DNA from: Marinobacter iranensis
Lineage (GTDB): Bacteria; Pseudomonadota; Gammaproteobacteria; Pseudomonadales; Oleiphilaceae
Direction of reading: 5' to 3'
Assembly: GCF_029207565.1 (NCBI RefSeq)
Contig: NZ_JANCMW010000007.1
Location: forward strand, 62,001-126,000
DNA: 64,000 bases
A model generated the notes under the pieces. It was not told where the DNA came from. It worked only from the letters and a program-made list of their open reading frames with translations, and ran no database searches. The translations under genes were made by a program, and so were the position numbers. Within the stretch, counting starts at the first letter, position 1; every line of letters begins with the position of its first letter. Positions 41,061 to 49,998 of the stretch are shown in pieces.

Positions 41061-42131
41061 TCACGGCTTTATTGACTGTACTTCAAGGCGTCGCTCTGGC
41101 CAGTTCAGAATAGCGGAACGGGTGACCATTCGCTCTGCCAACTCGGGAAAATCCTGTTCAATAACGTTGGCCGCAAATCCCGATAAAAATGCGGACTTTA
41201 GAGTAGCACGCGCTTTTTGGGTTCCGGGTTCCTGATAGGGGGCAGAAGACAGTAACAGAAATCCGTCATCCGGTATCCTGCCACTGTCCATATTGGCCTT
41301 GATAATGCCTGCTGCCTGGCGGATGGGATGGGACAGGTCCGGGCTGTAGGGGCCGATAATCAGAGCGATGTTGGGCACGTGGAGGAAGTCGAATCCCCGG
41401 CCGATGCATATCACCCACTCCCTGTGTTCGATGTCCAGTTCGCGGTCGCTTTTGCGGATATCCGTGATATGGCGGATGTTGCCCTGGACCAGCGGCAACA
41501 GGTCCCGTTGGACGGGTACTGGCATGTCCGGGTAGAGGGACCCAATCCGCGAACCGATTTCCGTGGCTTCCGCAGGCGCTACCGTGGCCAGGTCCAGTGC
41601 CTGATTGTCGCGGCCATGGAGGATCAGGGCATCCTCGTCGGTTTCAAAGCCGCACACCAGGGGATAAACAGTCTGGTGGCCACTGCCGAACAGCGCTTCC
41701 AACTGGTAGCGAATGCTGAAGGCATGCGCCCGTGCTGCCTCCTGATCGCAGTTGAACCCCGCACACCCTCTCTCCTTTACGCCTTTGGAAAAGTGATAGG
41801 TGATAATAATCAGTACCCGTCTTCCTGCGCTTACGGCCTCCTGGACCGTGTCTGCCAGCATGTCCCCGAGGTAGGGCCAGCCCAGGTCGAAGATGCCGCC
41901 CAGATTGCGGAAGGGATGGATAATCCCCAAAGGAGTGCGGGTGACGTAGGGCAGGTGGATGCGACCGTCCATACACTTCATGGCAATGATCAGGGTGTTG
42001 TGTTCCGCCAGGTAGCGCTGGCGGGCCAGATGGCTTTCGGGGCTGCAGAAGCTGGCTGAGTGGCTGAGGCTCAGTTCCATCAGCCAGTCGATACGGTCGT
42101 TGATTGGCCGGGAGTGCACGGATGTGTTCAT
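41061..42131 (-). CDS. CsoSCA-like (carboxysomal-type) beta-carbonic-anhydrase-fold protein
   Basis: 356 residues. C53-M-D55-G-R57 gives the zinc cysteine and the Asp-Arg dyad of beta carbonic anhydrases; H113 and C123 (in Y-H-F-S-K-G-V-K-E-R-G-C) would be the other zinc ligands, at a spacing close to that in CsoSCA. The C-terminal half has the degenerate second CA-like fold of that family. Start at ATG 42131 with GAGG upstream. No carboxysome shell or RuBisCO gene is present, so it either hydrates CO2 outside a carboxysome or has another function. Confidence 0.72.
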   Translation of the reverse strand: MNTSVHSRPINDRIDWLMELSLSHSASFCSPESHLARQRYLAEHNTLIIAMKCMDGRIHLPYVTRTPLGIIHPFRNLGGIFDLGWPYLGDMLADTVQEAVSAGRRVLIIITYHFSKGVKERGCAGFNCDQEAARAHAFSIRYQLEALFGSGHQTVYPLVCGFETDEDALILHGRDNQALDLATVAPAEATEIGSRIGSLYPDMPVPVQRDLLPLVQGNIRHITDIRKSDRELDIEHREWVICIGRGFDFLHVPNIALIIGPYSPDLSHPIRQAAGIIKANMDSGRIPDDGFLLLSSAPYQEPGTQKARATLKSAFLSGFAANVIEQDFPELAERMVTRSAILNWPERRLEVQSIKP

Positions 42132-42151
42132 TGTTTTATACCTCTTCAAGA

Positions 42152-43600
42152 TTAAAACGTAGACAGTCCCGTCGCCTCCATCAACCTGTATTGCCAGTAT
42201 CGTAACCGGGACTCATCTGCCCAGGCCTTGTAAGGAAGGCTCATGACCGGTGTTTCACCCGGCCCATGGTCCCATTGTTCGTCGAAAAAGCCGGCTGCCT
42301 TGCGCACGATTTCCGACCGGACGTCAGAGCGCACACGCACACTGGTTTCAAGGTTCAGGTCATCAAGGTTCCGCCGGGTGAAGTTGGCGGAGCCCAGAAG
42401 CAGTTGCGCTCTTCCGTCTGTATCCCGTCTGACAAGCAGCTTGCTGTGGCACTGTTCACCTTCGGTATTACACCAACGTACGGTAATGCCGACACCATTG
42501 AGCTCCATTGCAGCCTGACGGTTCGGTATTCCGTTTTTCTTCATGCCGAAGGCATCGTTGTTGGCGTCCAGTAATACGCGTACACGCACGCCTCTTTGAT
42601 GGGCATGTTTAAGCGCCTGCAACAGGGTTCGGTGAGACAGGTAGAACATGGCCAGGTCCAGTTGGTCTCCCGGCTCTGCGGTTTCAATCATCTCCCTGGC
42701 GGAAGCCAGGATGGCTGACTCGGTGACGATACTGACGGTGGCTCCGGAATCAGGAGTGAAATCAGATTCGGGTTGCGGCAGGTTGCTGATCATCTCATCC
42801 ACCACGTCGGTATTAGCGCCGGACATGGCCAGCACGGCACGTTCACTCTGCAGGAGATCGGCCACAGCCGGGCCGCCAAAACGCAGGCCTACATTGCTGT
42901 GCCGGCTGCTTCCGTCATGCGGATTGGCAGAGGTCACCAGGGCACTGAAGCCGTCTTCACTGTCCACCACCACGGTTTTGCGATGGTTAGCCTTGAAGTT
43001 GGGGAGTGCCAGGTAACTGCGCAGGGTGATGGGTTGCTCTCCCAGCGCGTTCGGCAGCCAGCCTCCGGTGGCCGAATTGCCCATCCACTGGCAGCAGAAC
43101 CGCCACAGTCCGGACCACAAGGGGTTGCTGTCACGAAGGCGCTCCAGTCTGGTCTCCACCACCGGAATGCCTGCTTTCCTGAGTTGCTGGAAATAGGGCG
43201 AGACGGTACCGCCATAGACCGTGTTGATGGGGTCGGAGATAACCATGATGCGCATCCCCGGATTCGCCTCGCGGCGTTTGATCAGGGCTTCGGTGAGTTC
43301 CCGGGCCAGCGGCCGCTGTCGGCTGCCTTCGGCACGTGTATCGTTGAAAAGGAACATGTCCACGAGGATGAAACGACGGGCGCCCGAAATCATATCGAGG
43401 ACTTCGTCGAATATCTCATGATCCAGCCGCGGTTCCTCGTTACCGAAGTGCAGAGTCCTGTCCGTGAGCAGCCTGGCATTGACCAGGGGGTGCTCAGCGC
43501 CCTGGTAGCTGATTCCGGGCGGCAGAGGCTTCAGTATATGGTAGAGGCTGGTTGTGGTGATGGTCAGAATAATCAGACCAATCAGTAACTTCACTGTCAT
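42152..43600 (-). CDS. Phospholipase D family protein, membrane-anchored
   Basis: 482 residues with one N-terminal membrane segment and two HKD-type half-sites: N-H-R-K-T-V-V-V-D-S near residue 206 and C-H-S-K-L-L-V-R-R-D near residue 378. Both keep H-x-K and a following Asp, with N-P-H-D-G-S-S and G-S-A-N-F-T-R-R-N following. Members act as cardiolipin synthases, phospholipases or nucleases; the periplasmic orientation and lack of further membrane helices favour a lipid-acting enzyme. Start at ATG 43600 (GGAAG at a suitable distance). The carbonic anhydrase-like gene follows 20 bases after its stop. Confidence 0.85.
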   Translation of the reverse strand: MTVKLLIGLIILTITTTSLYHILKPLPPGISYQGAEHPLVNARLLTDRTLHFGNEEPRLDHEIFDEVLDMISGARRFILVDMFLFNDTRAEGSRQRPLARELTEALIKRREANPGMRIMVISDPINTVYGGTVSPYFQQLRKAGIPVVETRLERLRDSNPLWSGLWRFCCQWMGNSATGGWLPNALGEQPITLRSYLALPNFKANHRKTVVVDSEDGFSALVTSANPHDGSSRHSNVGLRFGGPAVADLLQSERAVLAMSGANTDVVDEMISNLPQPESDFTPDSGATVSIVTESAILASAREMIETAEPGDQLDLAMFYLSHRTLLQALKHAHQRGVRVRVLLDANNDAFGMKKNGIPNRQAAMELNGVGITVRWCNTEGEQCHSKLLVRRDTDGRAQLLLGSANFTRRNLDDLNLETSVRVRSDVRSEIVRKAAGFFDEQWDHGPGETPVMSLPYKAWADESRLRYWQYRLMEATGLSTF

Positions 43601-43815
43601 TGTCATGCTTCCAGGCAACGTCTTCCAGAGACAGAACTATACTGCACCCGGCCGGGTACAGTCCTTACACCAATGTCATCCTGGGTTAATTATGATTGCG
43701 ACGTGATCATGGTCCCAGGTAAACAAACACTTACAAAAATTGTCCCTTGTGAGCTATCGCAGTTGGCATACACTTTCTAAACTAGCAGGATCAATCATTT
43801 ACGATAACGATTCCC

Positions 43816-45474
43816 GTGAATTCACTGGCTTTTATTGGTTCCCGTCTTTTCAGTCTGCGCCTGCTCGTTGTTGTGTTGGCGCTGGCTTTCGTGTTTGTGG
43901 GCGACGCTCTCCCGATGCTGGGATGGCTGGACCGCGTGCTGTTCAGTGCGCTTGGAAACCCCGCGGGCATAGGGGATGCGGTTCGGGTTGTTGATATGTC
44001 GCCCGATGTATTCGCCACCGCACTGCAGGCCCGGGGGCTCGTGGAACCCGAGTGGTCCGCGCTGGCCATCCGCACCGGGCTGATGACCTCGGCCCTGTTT
44101 CTGGTACTGGCGGTCCCCAGGCTGGGTGGTGCGGTGGCCCTGCCTGTACTGCTGCTGATCGCTGGCTCACTGGTGGTGTTGCAGGCGGCTTTCATGTTCT
44201 ATCAGAGTGCCTGGCTCCCCCTGGGTGAGGTGGTTACCCTGCTGGTGGCCGGGTACATCATCATGCTGTTCTGGCTACAGCCAAGGCGCGATATAGTGGC
44301 TCTTTCAGAGAATGCCCGTGTCGCCCGCACCCGGCTTGGCCGTCTGCTGCTGCAACAGGGGCAGCCGGATGAAGCGCTGGAGGTGCTGGCGGATTGCCCG
44401 CCCACGGAAGACACCCTTGCGCTGCAATACGACATCGCCATCCAGCAGGAGCGCAAGCGCCAGTACGACAAGGCATCGGCCACCTATCAGCAGATTCTCA
44501 GCCAGAAGCGCAGGTACCGGGATGCGGATAAACGCCTCGCAGCACTGGAAAATCTGAACACCGAGGGAACAGTGGTTTCCTCCGGCGGTTTCGACAGTAC
44601 GCGAACTCTGGTACTTCCGGAGCAGAACGTCAGCCGGCCCACATTGGGACGGTATGAAATCGAGCGCGAGATCGGGCGTGGTGCGATGGGGGTGGTGTAC
44701 CTTGGCAAGGACCCGAAGATAGCCCGTACGGTAGCGATCAAGACACTCAGTTACCAGGCTTTCGATGACAACGAACTCCGGGACCTGAAATCGCGATTCT
44801 TTCGTGAAGCAGAAGCGGCGGGTCGCCTCAGCCATCCGGCGATTGTCACTGTGTATGACGTGGGAGAGGAGGCCGACCTGGCATTTATAGCCATGGATTA
44901 CGCCAAGGGCAGGCCGCTCAGTGAATTTGGCAAGCCAGGCCGGTTGTTGCCACTGCCGACGGTGCTGGACATCGTCGCCCGAGTGGCGGACGCTCTCGAT
45001 TACGCGCATCGCCAGAAGATCATCCACCGCGATATCAAGCCTGGCAATATCATCTTCAATCCGGACAACGGTGAGATAAAGATTACCGATTTCGGTATTG
45101 CCAAGATTTCGGATGATTCACGAACCCGCACCGGTAATGTCATGGGCAGCCCGCTGTACATGTCACCGGAGCAGCTCAAGGGGCAGAAAGTCACCGGCGC
45201 CTCGGACACCTACAGCCTGGGGATCACGCTTTACAAGCTGGTATCCGGGGAGACGCCCTATCAGGGGGATACGCTGGCCAATCTGACGTACCAGATCCTG
45301 AACAAGCGCCCACGCAGCGTTCGTGAATTCAATCCGGAACTACCCAACGGTGTTGTCCGTCTGATCAATAAAGCCATACAACGGGAGCCTGATAAACGCT
45401 TCCTCAGCGCCGCGACCATGGCGGAAGCGTTGCGACGTCAGGCGAGCCGTGAGGCCAGGGAGGAAGCATCGTGA
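43816..45474 (+). CDS. Membrane serine/threonine protein kinase
   Basis: 552 residues. Three or four hydrophobic segments occupy residues 15-155, with a short extracytoplasmic loop at about 29-88 that looks like the remnant of a CHASE2 sensor; a TPR-like stretch follows (about 170-245). The Hanks-type kinase domain runs from 278: glycine loop G-R-G-A-M-G (287-292), Lys309, H-R-D-I-K-P-G-N (404-411), D-F-G (425-427), S-P-E-Q in the activation segment. All catalytic residues are intact. GTG start at 43816. The stop overlaps the PP2C gene by four bases. Confidence 0.9.
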   Translation: MNSLAFIGSRLFSLRLLVVVLALAFVFVGDALPMLGWLDRVLFSALGNPAGIGDAVRVVDMSPDVFATALQARGLVEPEWSALAIRTGLMTSALFLVLAVPRLGGAVALPVLLLIAGSLVVLQAAFMFYQSAWLPLGEVVTLLVAGYIIMLFWLQPRRDIVALSENARVARTRLGRLLLQQGQPDEALEVLADCPPTEDTLALQYDIAIQQERKRQYDKASATYQQILSQKRRYRDADKRLAALENLNTEGTVVSSGGFDSTRTLVLPEQNVSRPTLGRYEIEREIGRGAMGVVYLGKDPKIARTVAIKTLSYQAFDDNELRDLKSRFFREAEAAGRLSHPAIVTVYDVGEEADLAFIAMDYAKGRPLSEFGKPGRLLPLPTVLDIVARVADALDYAHRQKIIHRDIKPGNIIFNPDNGEIKITDFGIAKISDDSRTRTGNVMGSPLYMSPEQLKGQKVTGASDTYSLGITLYKLVSGETPYQGDTLANLTYQILNKRPRSVREFNPELPNGVVRLINKAIQREPDKRFLSAATMAEALRRQASREAREEAS

Positions 45475-46217
45475 CGAATCTCGTGGCGCACGGCGTCACT
45501 GACGTAGGCGCCGTGCGCAAAGCCAATCAGGACGCCATTGACTGGCGTGTCAGTGAGGATAACCGGCAAGCGCTACTGGTTGTCGCCGACGGTATGGGCG
45601 GTTACCAGGGCGGGGAAATTGCCAGCCGGATTGCGGTAGATACGGTGATGGAAGTGCTGGCGCCCTGGCTGTCTTCGGGCGCGGGCCAGCCGGATGAACC
45701 TGATGACGCCATCCAACTCGCCATTAACCTGGCCAGCGAGCGAATTTCAGAGCGCAGGGCGGGGGACCCGGAGCTCGCCAAAATGGGCACCACGCTGGTG
45801 ATGGCCTGGGTGATTGATGACGAAGCACACATTGCCCATCTGGGGGATTCCCGCTGCTACCTTATCCACAAGGGTGAACTGCAGTGCCAGACCCGGGACG
45901 ATACGGTGGTCCAGAATATGCTGGAGGACGGCAGTATCCGCCCGGATGACGTGCCCCATGTGCCATTCCGGAATGTGCTGACCCGAGCCCTTGGCGCTTC
46001 CTCGGCCATAGCCAGTTTTCGTCGCGTACGAATGGAGGTGGGTGATTCCCTGCTGCTGTGTTCTGATGGTCTAACCGGGGCATTGGCCGAGGATGAATGG
46101 CTGCCGCTGATGTCGGCGCATGAACTACCCGAAGACAAGGCCCGGTCGCTGGTGGACGCGAGCCTGGATAACGAGGCGGCCGATAATGTGTCCGTTGTAC
46201 TGTTGATTCTCAATTAA
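45471..46217 (+). CDS. PP2C-family serine/threonine phosphatase
   Basis: 248 residues with the metal-binding motifs of PP2C enzymes: V-A-D-G-M-G-G-Y near residue 40, H-L-G-D-S-R-C-Y near 123, C-S-D-G-L-T-G near 197 and E-A-A-D-N-V-S-V near 234. It should remove phosphates added by the adjacent kinase. Starts with GTG at 45471 inside the kinase stop region (four-base overlap), so the two are translated together. Confidence 0.95.
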   Translation: MTNLVAHGVTDVGAVRKANQDAIDWRVSEDNRQALLVVADGMGGYQGGEIASRIAVDTVMEVLAPWLSSGAGQPDEPDDAIQLAINLASERISERRAGDPELAKMGTTLVMAWVIDDEAHIAHLGDSRCYLIHKGELQCQTRDDTVVQNMLEDGSIRPDDVPHVPFRNVLTRALGASSAIASFRRVRMEVGDSLLLCSDGLTGALAEDEWLPLMSAHELPEDKARSLVDASLDNEAADNVSVVLLILN

Positions 46218-46231
46218 TGGAGGAGGCCTGT

Positions 46232-46582
46232 ATGGCGTCACTTTCCCAACTGGTGGACAACGTTGTAGTGACCACCTTTGAACTGGACCAGCCGGAGATT
46301 CATGTTGGCAGGCGCGGCGACAACGATATCCGCATCGACGAGATTTCCGTCAGCGGTCACCATGCGGTGATCGAATCGGTGCCCAACGCCTATCTGGAAG
46401 GTACGGTGGACTATTACATCACCGACAACAACAGCACCAACGGTACGTTTGTGAACGACATTCGAATTGACGGTCGCCAGCGCCTGAACAGCAGCGACCT
46501 GGTTCGTATCGGCTGGAACGAGTTCCGGTTTATTGACGAGGAGGAGAACTCCCTGGAGAAAACCGCCTACATCCTGGACTAG
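46232..46582 (+). CDS. FHA-domain protein
   Basis: 116 residues forming one forkhead-associated domain: V-G-R-R-G-D-N-D-I-R, S-G-H-H-A-V-I-E and N-S-T-N-G-T-F-V-N-D, the Arg, Ser, His and Asn that bind phosphothreonine. Third gene of the kinase-phosphatase operon and a likely reader of kinase products. I use ATG 46232 because AGGAGG lies five bases before it; ATG 46217 overlaps the phosphatase stop. Confidence 0.9.
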   Translation: MASLSQLVDNVVVTTFELDQPEIHVGRRGDNDIRIDEISVSGHHAVIESVPNAYLEGTVDYYITDNNSTNGTFVNDIRIDGRQRLNSSDLVRIGWNEFRFIDEEENSLEKTAYILD

Positions 46583-46594
46583 GCGGCTCCGACG

Positions 46595-47308
46595 TTAACC
46601 CTTGAGCACGAGTTGCGAAAAGCGACCCAGCAGGGACGTGGCGTCCGGCGCGTCGATCACATTATCCAGCAGGGCATCCGCATCAAGCCCTTCTTTTTCA
46701 AGATCGGGCGCCTGCACCTTGAGGTAGGCCCGCATCACCTCCGCGGAGAATTCCGGGTGGAATTGCACACCCCACGCACACCGGCCAACCCGAAAAGCCT
46801 GGTGCGGCTCAAACTCGTTACGTCCCAGGAGAATGGCGTTATCCGGCAACCGTAGTACCGACTGCCGGTGCGTCAGCTGCGCCGGGAATTGATGGGGAAA
46901 ACCCTCGAACAGTGGGTCTTCCATTGCAGCGTCCAGCAGTTCCACCTGGTGGGTGCCGGTCTCGCGACCACGGGGGTGATAACCTGCCTCGCCACCAAGG
47001 GCATGGGCCAGCAACTGATGACCGTAGCAGACGCCGAGAACCGGTACTTCTTCCTTCACCGCGTCGGCAAGCCATGTGCCAGTCTGTTCGCTCCAGGGTG
47101 CCCGGTCACTGACCATGGCTGGCGAGCCGGTTACCACAATACCGTCCCAGTCCCCGGGTTTGCCCGGGAGCTCTTCAGCCGTAACGTCCACCACATGGAG
47201 ATCAAGTTCCGGCGACAGCCTGGCCACGAACCAGCTGTCGAAATCCCCGAAGGTCTCACGCAGGGAAGGGTAGGTGGCACCGGTTTTCAGTATGACGACC
47301 CTGGCCAA
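46595..47308 (-). CDS. Class I glutamine amidotransferase
   Basis: 237 residues, stand-alone GATase domain: nucleophile in G-V-C-Y-G-H-Q near residue 95 and the H-P-E of the triad in Q-F-H-P-E-F near 185. Similar to GMP-synthase-like glutamine amidotransferases of unknown acceptor. Follows the yebC gene on the minus strand with a 13-base gap. Confidence 0.9.
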   Translation of the reverse strand: MARVVILKTGATYPSLRETFGDFDSWFVARLSPELDLHVVDVTAEELPGKPGDWDGIVVTGSPAMVSDRAPWSEQTGTWLADAVKEEVPVLGVCYGHQLLAHALGGEAGYHPRGRETGTHQVELLDAAMEDPLFEGFPHQFPAQLTHRQSVLRLPDNAILLGRNEFEPHQAFRVGRCAWGVQFHPEFSAEVMRAYLKVQAPDLEKEGLDADALLDNVIDAPDATSLLGRFSQLVLKG

Positions 47309-47321
47309 GGCGTTGCTCCTG

Positions 47322-48044
47322 TCAGTCTTCGATCACTGCGTTATGGTATACGTTCTGGACGTCGTCCAGGTCATTCAGCATATCCATGAACTTCTCGAAC
47401 AGCTCGATATCATCGCCTTCGATGGTTGTGGTGGTCTGGGGCAGGAACTGGATTTCGTCCACCTCGAACTCCAGGCCCTCAAACGCCTCCTGAAGCGCCT
47501 GCCGGGCTTTGGCGTATTCCGTATGGGGGGCGAACACGGTAATCATGCCGTCCTCCTGCTCAATATCGGTCACATCCACGTCGGCCATCATCAGTGCTTC
47601 CAGGGCCGCTTCCTCGTCGTCGCCCTTGAAACCGAGTATGGCGCAGTGGTCGAACATATGGCTGACGCTGCCCTGGGTACCGATCTTGCACTTGGTCTTG
47701 GTAAAGGCCAGGCGAACATCGCCGAAGGTGCGGTTGGGGTTGTCCGTCAGGCAATCAACGATGGCCATGCAATTGCCCGGGCCAAAACCCTCATAGCGGG
47801 CAGGGGAGAAATCCTCGCCGGCTCCGCCACGGGCCTTCTCGATGGCCTTCTCGATCACGTGCGCGGGCACCTGGTCTTTCTTGGCGCGGTCTATCAGGCC
47901 ACGGAGGCTGAGGTTGGCGTCCGGATCCGGCCCGCCGGACTTGGCGCACACGTAGATCTCACGGCCATACTTGCTGTAGACCTTGGTTTTGGCGGCGGCC
48001 GTCTTGGCCATGGAGTCTTTGCGGTTTTGGTAGGCTCTGCCCAT
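47322..48044 (-). CDS. yebC: YebC/PmpR family translational/transcriptional regulator
   Basis: 240 residues, full TACO1/YebC fold: [19 protein letters not shown]-like [10 protein letters not shown], the G-P-D-P-D-A-N motif, Y-E-G-F-G-P-G-N-C near 105 and a Glu/Asp-rich third domain. Homologues ease ribosome stalling at proline-rich sequences or act as PmpR-type regulators. This variant begins M-G-R-A-Y-Q rather than M-A-G-H-S, so it may be the second, YeeN-type paralogue. Confidence 0.9.
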   Translation of the reverse strand: MGRAYQNRKDSMAKTAAAKTKVYSKYGREIYVCAKSGGPDPDANLSLRGLIDRAKKDQVPAHVIEKAIEKARGGAGEDFSPARYEGFGPGNCMAIVDCLTDNPNRTFGDVRLAFTKTKCKIGTQGSVSHMFDHCAILGFKGDDEEAALEALMMADVDVTDIEQEDGMITVFAPHTEYAKARQALQEAFEGLEFEVDEIQFLPQTTTTIEGDDIELFEKFMDMLNDLDDVQNVYHNAVIED

Positions 48045-48144
48045 TACGCTGCCTCAATGTCATTTTCAAAAGTGCGGATTTTACTCGACTAGACAGGTCG
48101 GCGACAGAGTTATTTACCGAGCTTGTAATGTTATGTAGAGCCGT

Positions 48145-48573
48145 TCAGGCCAGCTTCGGTACCCTGCGAATGCCCTTGCGAATGCCCTGGTCCAGGGCGG
48201 AGCTGACCAGTCTGCCGGTAAACGGCACAATATCTTCAAAGAAAATGGTGTACTGGATCCGGGTTCTGTTGTCGGCGACATCGTCGAACCGGATGCGGCC
48301 CAGGTGATTGCGGACCGGGCTCATGCTGGAAATGGCGTATTCAATCAGTGAATCCGGCTCAAAGGTAATCACGGTCTCTTCAAGACCGATCGGGCCGATG
48401 CCGATCTTGCGGATAGAACCAACGCCATTCGGGTCTGCCTGGTCGCTGTCGCGAATGCGTTTAACCGGTGCTCCCAACAGCTTTCCGAAGCGTTCGTGAT
48501 CGGCAAACAGTGCAAATACCCGGTTTCGGGGAACATCAAATGTTTCATCTATTTCAATCGTGTATGTTGCCAT
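48145..48573 (-). CDS. SRPBCC (START-like) family protein
   Basis: 142 residues with the helix-grip fold: I-D-E-T-F-D-V-P-R-N-R-V-F-A-L-F-A-D-H-E-R at the start and a long C-terminal helix (L-V-S-S-A-L-D-Q-G-I-R-K-G). Polyketide-cyclase/dehydrase-like ligand binder; ligand unknown. The 280-base divergent region to the reductase gene contains a seven-base inverted repeat CAAAAGG/CCTTTTG (48663-48669 and 48679-48685). Confidence 0.85.
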   Translation of the reverse strand: MATYTIEIDETFDVPRNRVFALFADHERFGKLLGAPVKRIRDSDQADPNGVGSIRKIGIGPIGLEETVITFEPDSLIEYAISSMSPVRNHLGRIRFDDVADNRTRIQYTIFFEDIVPFTGRLVSSALDQGIRKGIRRVPKLA

Positions 48574-48852
48574 GGTTGAACTCTTGAGAGACTGTTTTCA
48601 ACAGGGTATCCGGTTATGTAGTACAACAAAAGTGACGTAGCTCTAATGACCACCCATTGACCCAAAAGGGCTGAATGGCCTTTTGCCGTTCTGTTGGCGG
48701 TGCCCCTGATGACTGTTATCCGGGTGGTCCTCAAACAAATCCCGAAACTGCGCCCGATTTACAGGGTTATTGCGCGTTAATCGTTCCCTGACACCACCAA
48801 AAATCTAACCTATCCTGACGGGATACCCAGCAAAAACAGGAGCAGAAAGCCC

Positions 48853-49998
48853 ATGATCCCCAAGACCATGAAAGCCATGCTGCTCACCGGCCACGGTGGC
48901 ATCGAAAAACTGGAATACACCGAAGACGTACCCACTCCCACACCGGCTGAGGGAGAAGTGCTCGTAGAGGTAACCGCCACCGCCAAGAACAACACCGACC
49001 GCAAGGCCCGGGAAGGCCTGTACCCCACAAAGGATAAGGGCGAAGTTACCTCCTTCCAGATGGGCGGTTCAGCCACCCTCACTTTCCCCAGAATCCAGGG
49101 CGCCGATGTTGTCGGCCATGTCGTAGCCGTGGGTGAGGGCGTTGACGACACTCGAATAGGCCAACGCGGCCTGTTGGACTTCAACCTTTACGCCGACGGC
49201 CGCCGGGACATCAACCTCACCCCGGACTATTATGGCCACGGTGCCGATGGGGGGTTTGCCGAATACATTGTTGTGCCCTCCAGCCAGTTTCATCACGTTG
49301 AAAACACCGATCTTGCCGATGCCGAACTGGCCTCCATGGGGATGTGCTCCTACCAGACCGCCCTGCATATGCTCACGTCTGCCAGGGTCAAATCGGGTGA
49401 GCACATTCTCGTCACCGGCGCCAGTGGTGGTGTGGGCACCGCCCTCATCCAGCTGTGTCGCATCATGGGGGCCATTCCCTATGCGCTGAGCCAGCAGGAC
49501 AAGGCGGAGGCGCTGTTGAAACTGGGTGCCGCCGCGGTACTGGACCGCTCGGACATGACCAACTTCACTGACAAGGTTCGTGCCGTTACCGGGGGCCGGC
49601 CCATCGATGCTGTTATGGACCTGGCCGGTGGCGAGATGACCGACCAGTTCATCGACACCATGATCTTCGACATGAACCGTCGTGGTGACTATCCTCGGCT
49701 GAGCATTGCCGGTGCCAGTGCCGGTAACGTCAGCGAAATCATGTGGACCCGGATCTACCTCTATCAGGTACAGGTATTCGGGGTTTCACATGGCACCCGT
49801 GAGGAAGCCGAACAACTCGTTGCCTGGATTCGCAATGGCCAGCTCAAACCGGTGCTGCACGCCGCCTTCAAACTTTCGCAGCTGCATGATGCCGAACGCT
49901 ATTTCGTTAACCGCAACAGCAATTACCTGGGCAAGATTGTGATTGTCCCGGATGCCCAGTGGGCCGAGCACGGCGCCCCTTTTGCCCTGGAGAAGTAA
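48853..49998 (+). CDS. Medium-chain NAD(P)H dehydrogenase/reductase (quinone reductase-like)
   Basis: 381 residues. GroES-like N-terminal part (K-A-M-L-L-T-G-H-G-G-I-E-K-L-E-Y) and Rossmann domain with V-T-G-A-S-G-G-V-G-T-A near residue 195. The catalytic zinc ligands are not obvious (C-x-x-D/H changes to N-N-T-D), so a zinc-independent reductase is likely. Its TAA overlaps the ATG of the proline-racemase-type gene by one base, so they form an operon and may act on one substrate. Confidence 0.85.
   Translation: MIPKTMKAMLLTGHGGIEKLEYTEDVPTPTPAEGEVLVEVTATAKNNTDRKAREGLYPTKDKGEVTSFQMGGSATLTFPRIQGADVVGHVVAVGEGVDDTRIGQRGLLDFNLYADGRRDINLTPDYYGHGADGGFAEYIVVPSSQFHHVENTDLADAELASMGMCSYQTALHMLTSARVKSGEHILVTGASGGVGTALIQLCRIMGAIPYALSQQDKAEALLKLGAAAVLDRSDMTNFTDKVRAVTGGRPIDAVMDLAGGEMTDQFIDTMIFDMNRRGDYPRLSIAGASAGNVSEIMWTRIYLYQVQVFGVSHGTREEAEQLVAWIRNGQLKPVLHAAFKLSQLHDAERYFVNRNSNYLGKIVIVPDAQWAEHGAPFALEK

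Noticed and set aside
43756-43790. Sigma54-like promoter TTGGCATACACTTTCT before the kinase gene
   Set aside because: The -12 element lacks the required GC dinucleotide, so it does not meet the sigma54 consensus.
43816-46582. Kinase, phosphatase and FHA genes as part of a type VI secretion cluster
   Set aside because: No Tss structural gene, VgrG, Hcp or ClpV is nearby.
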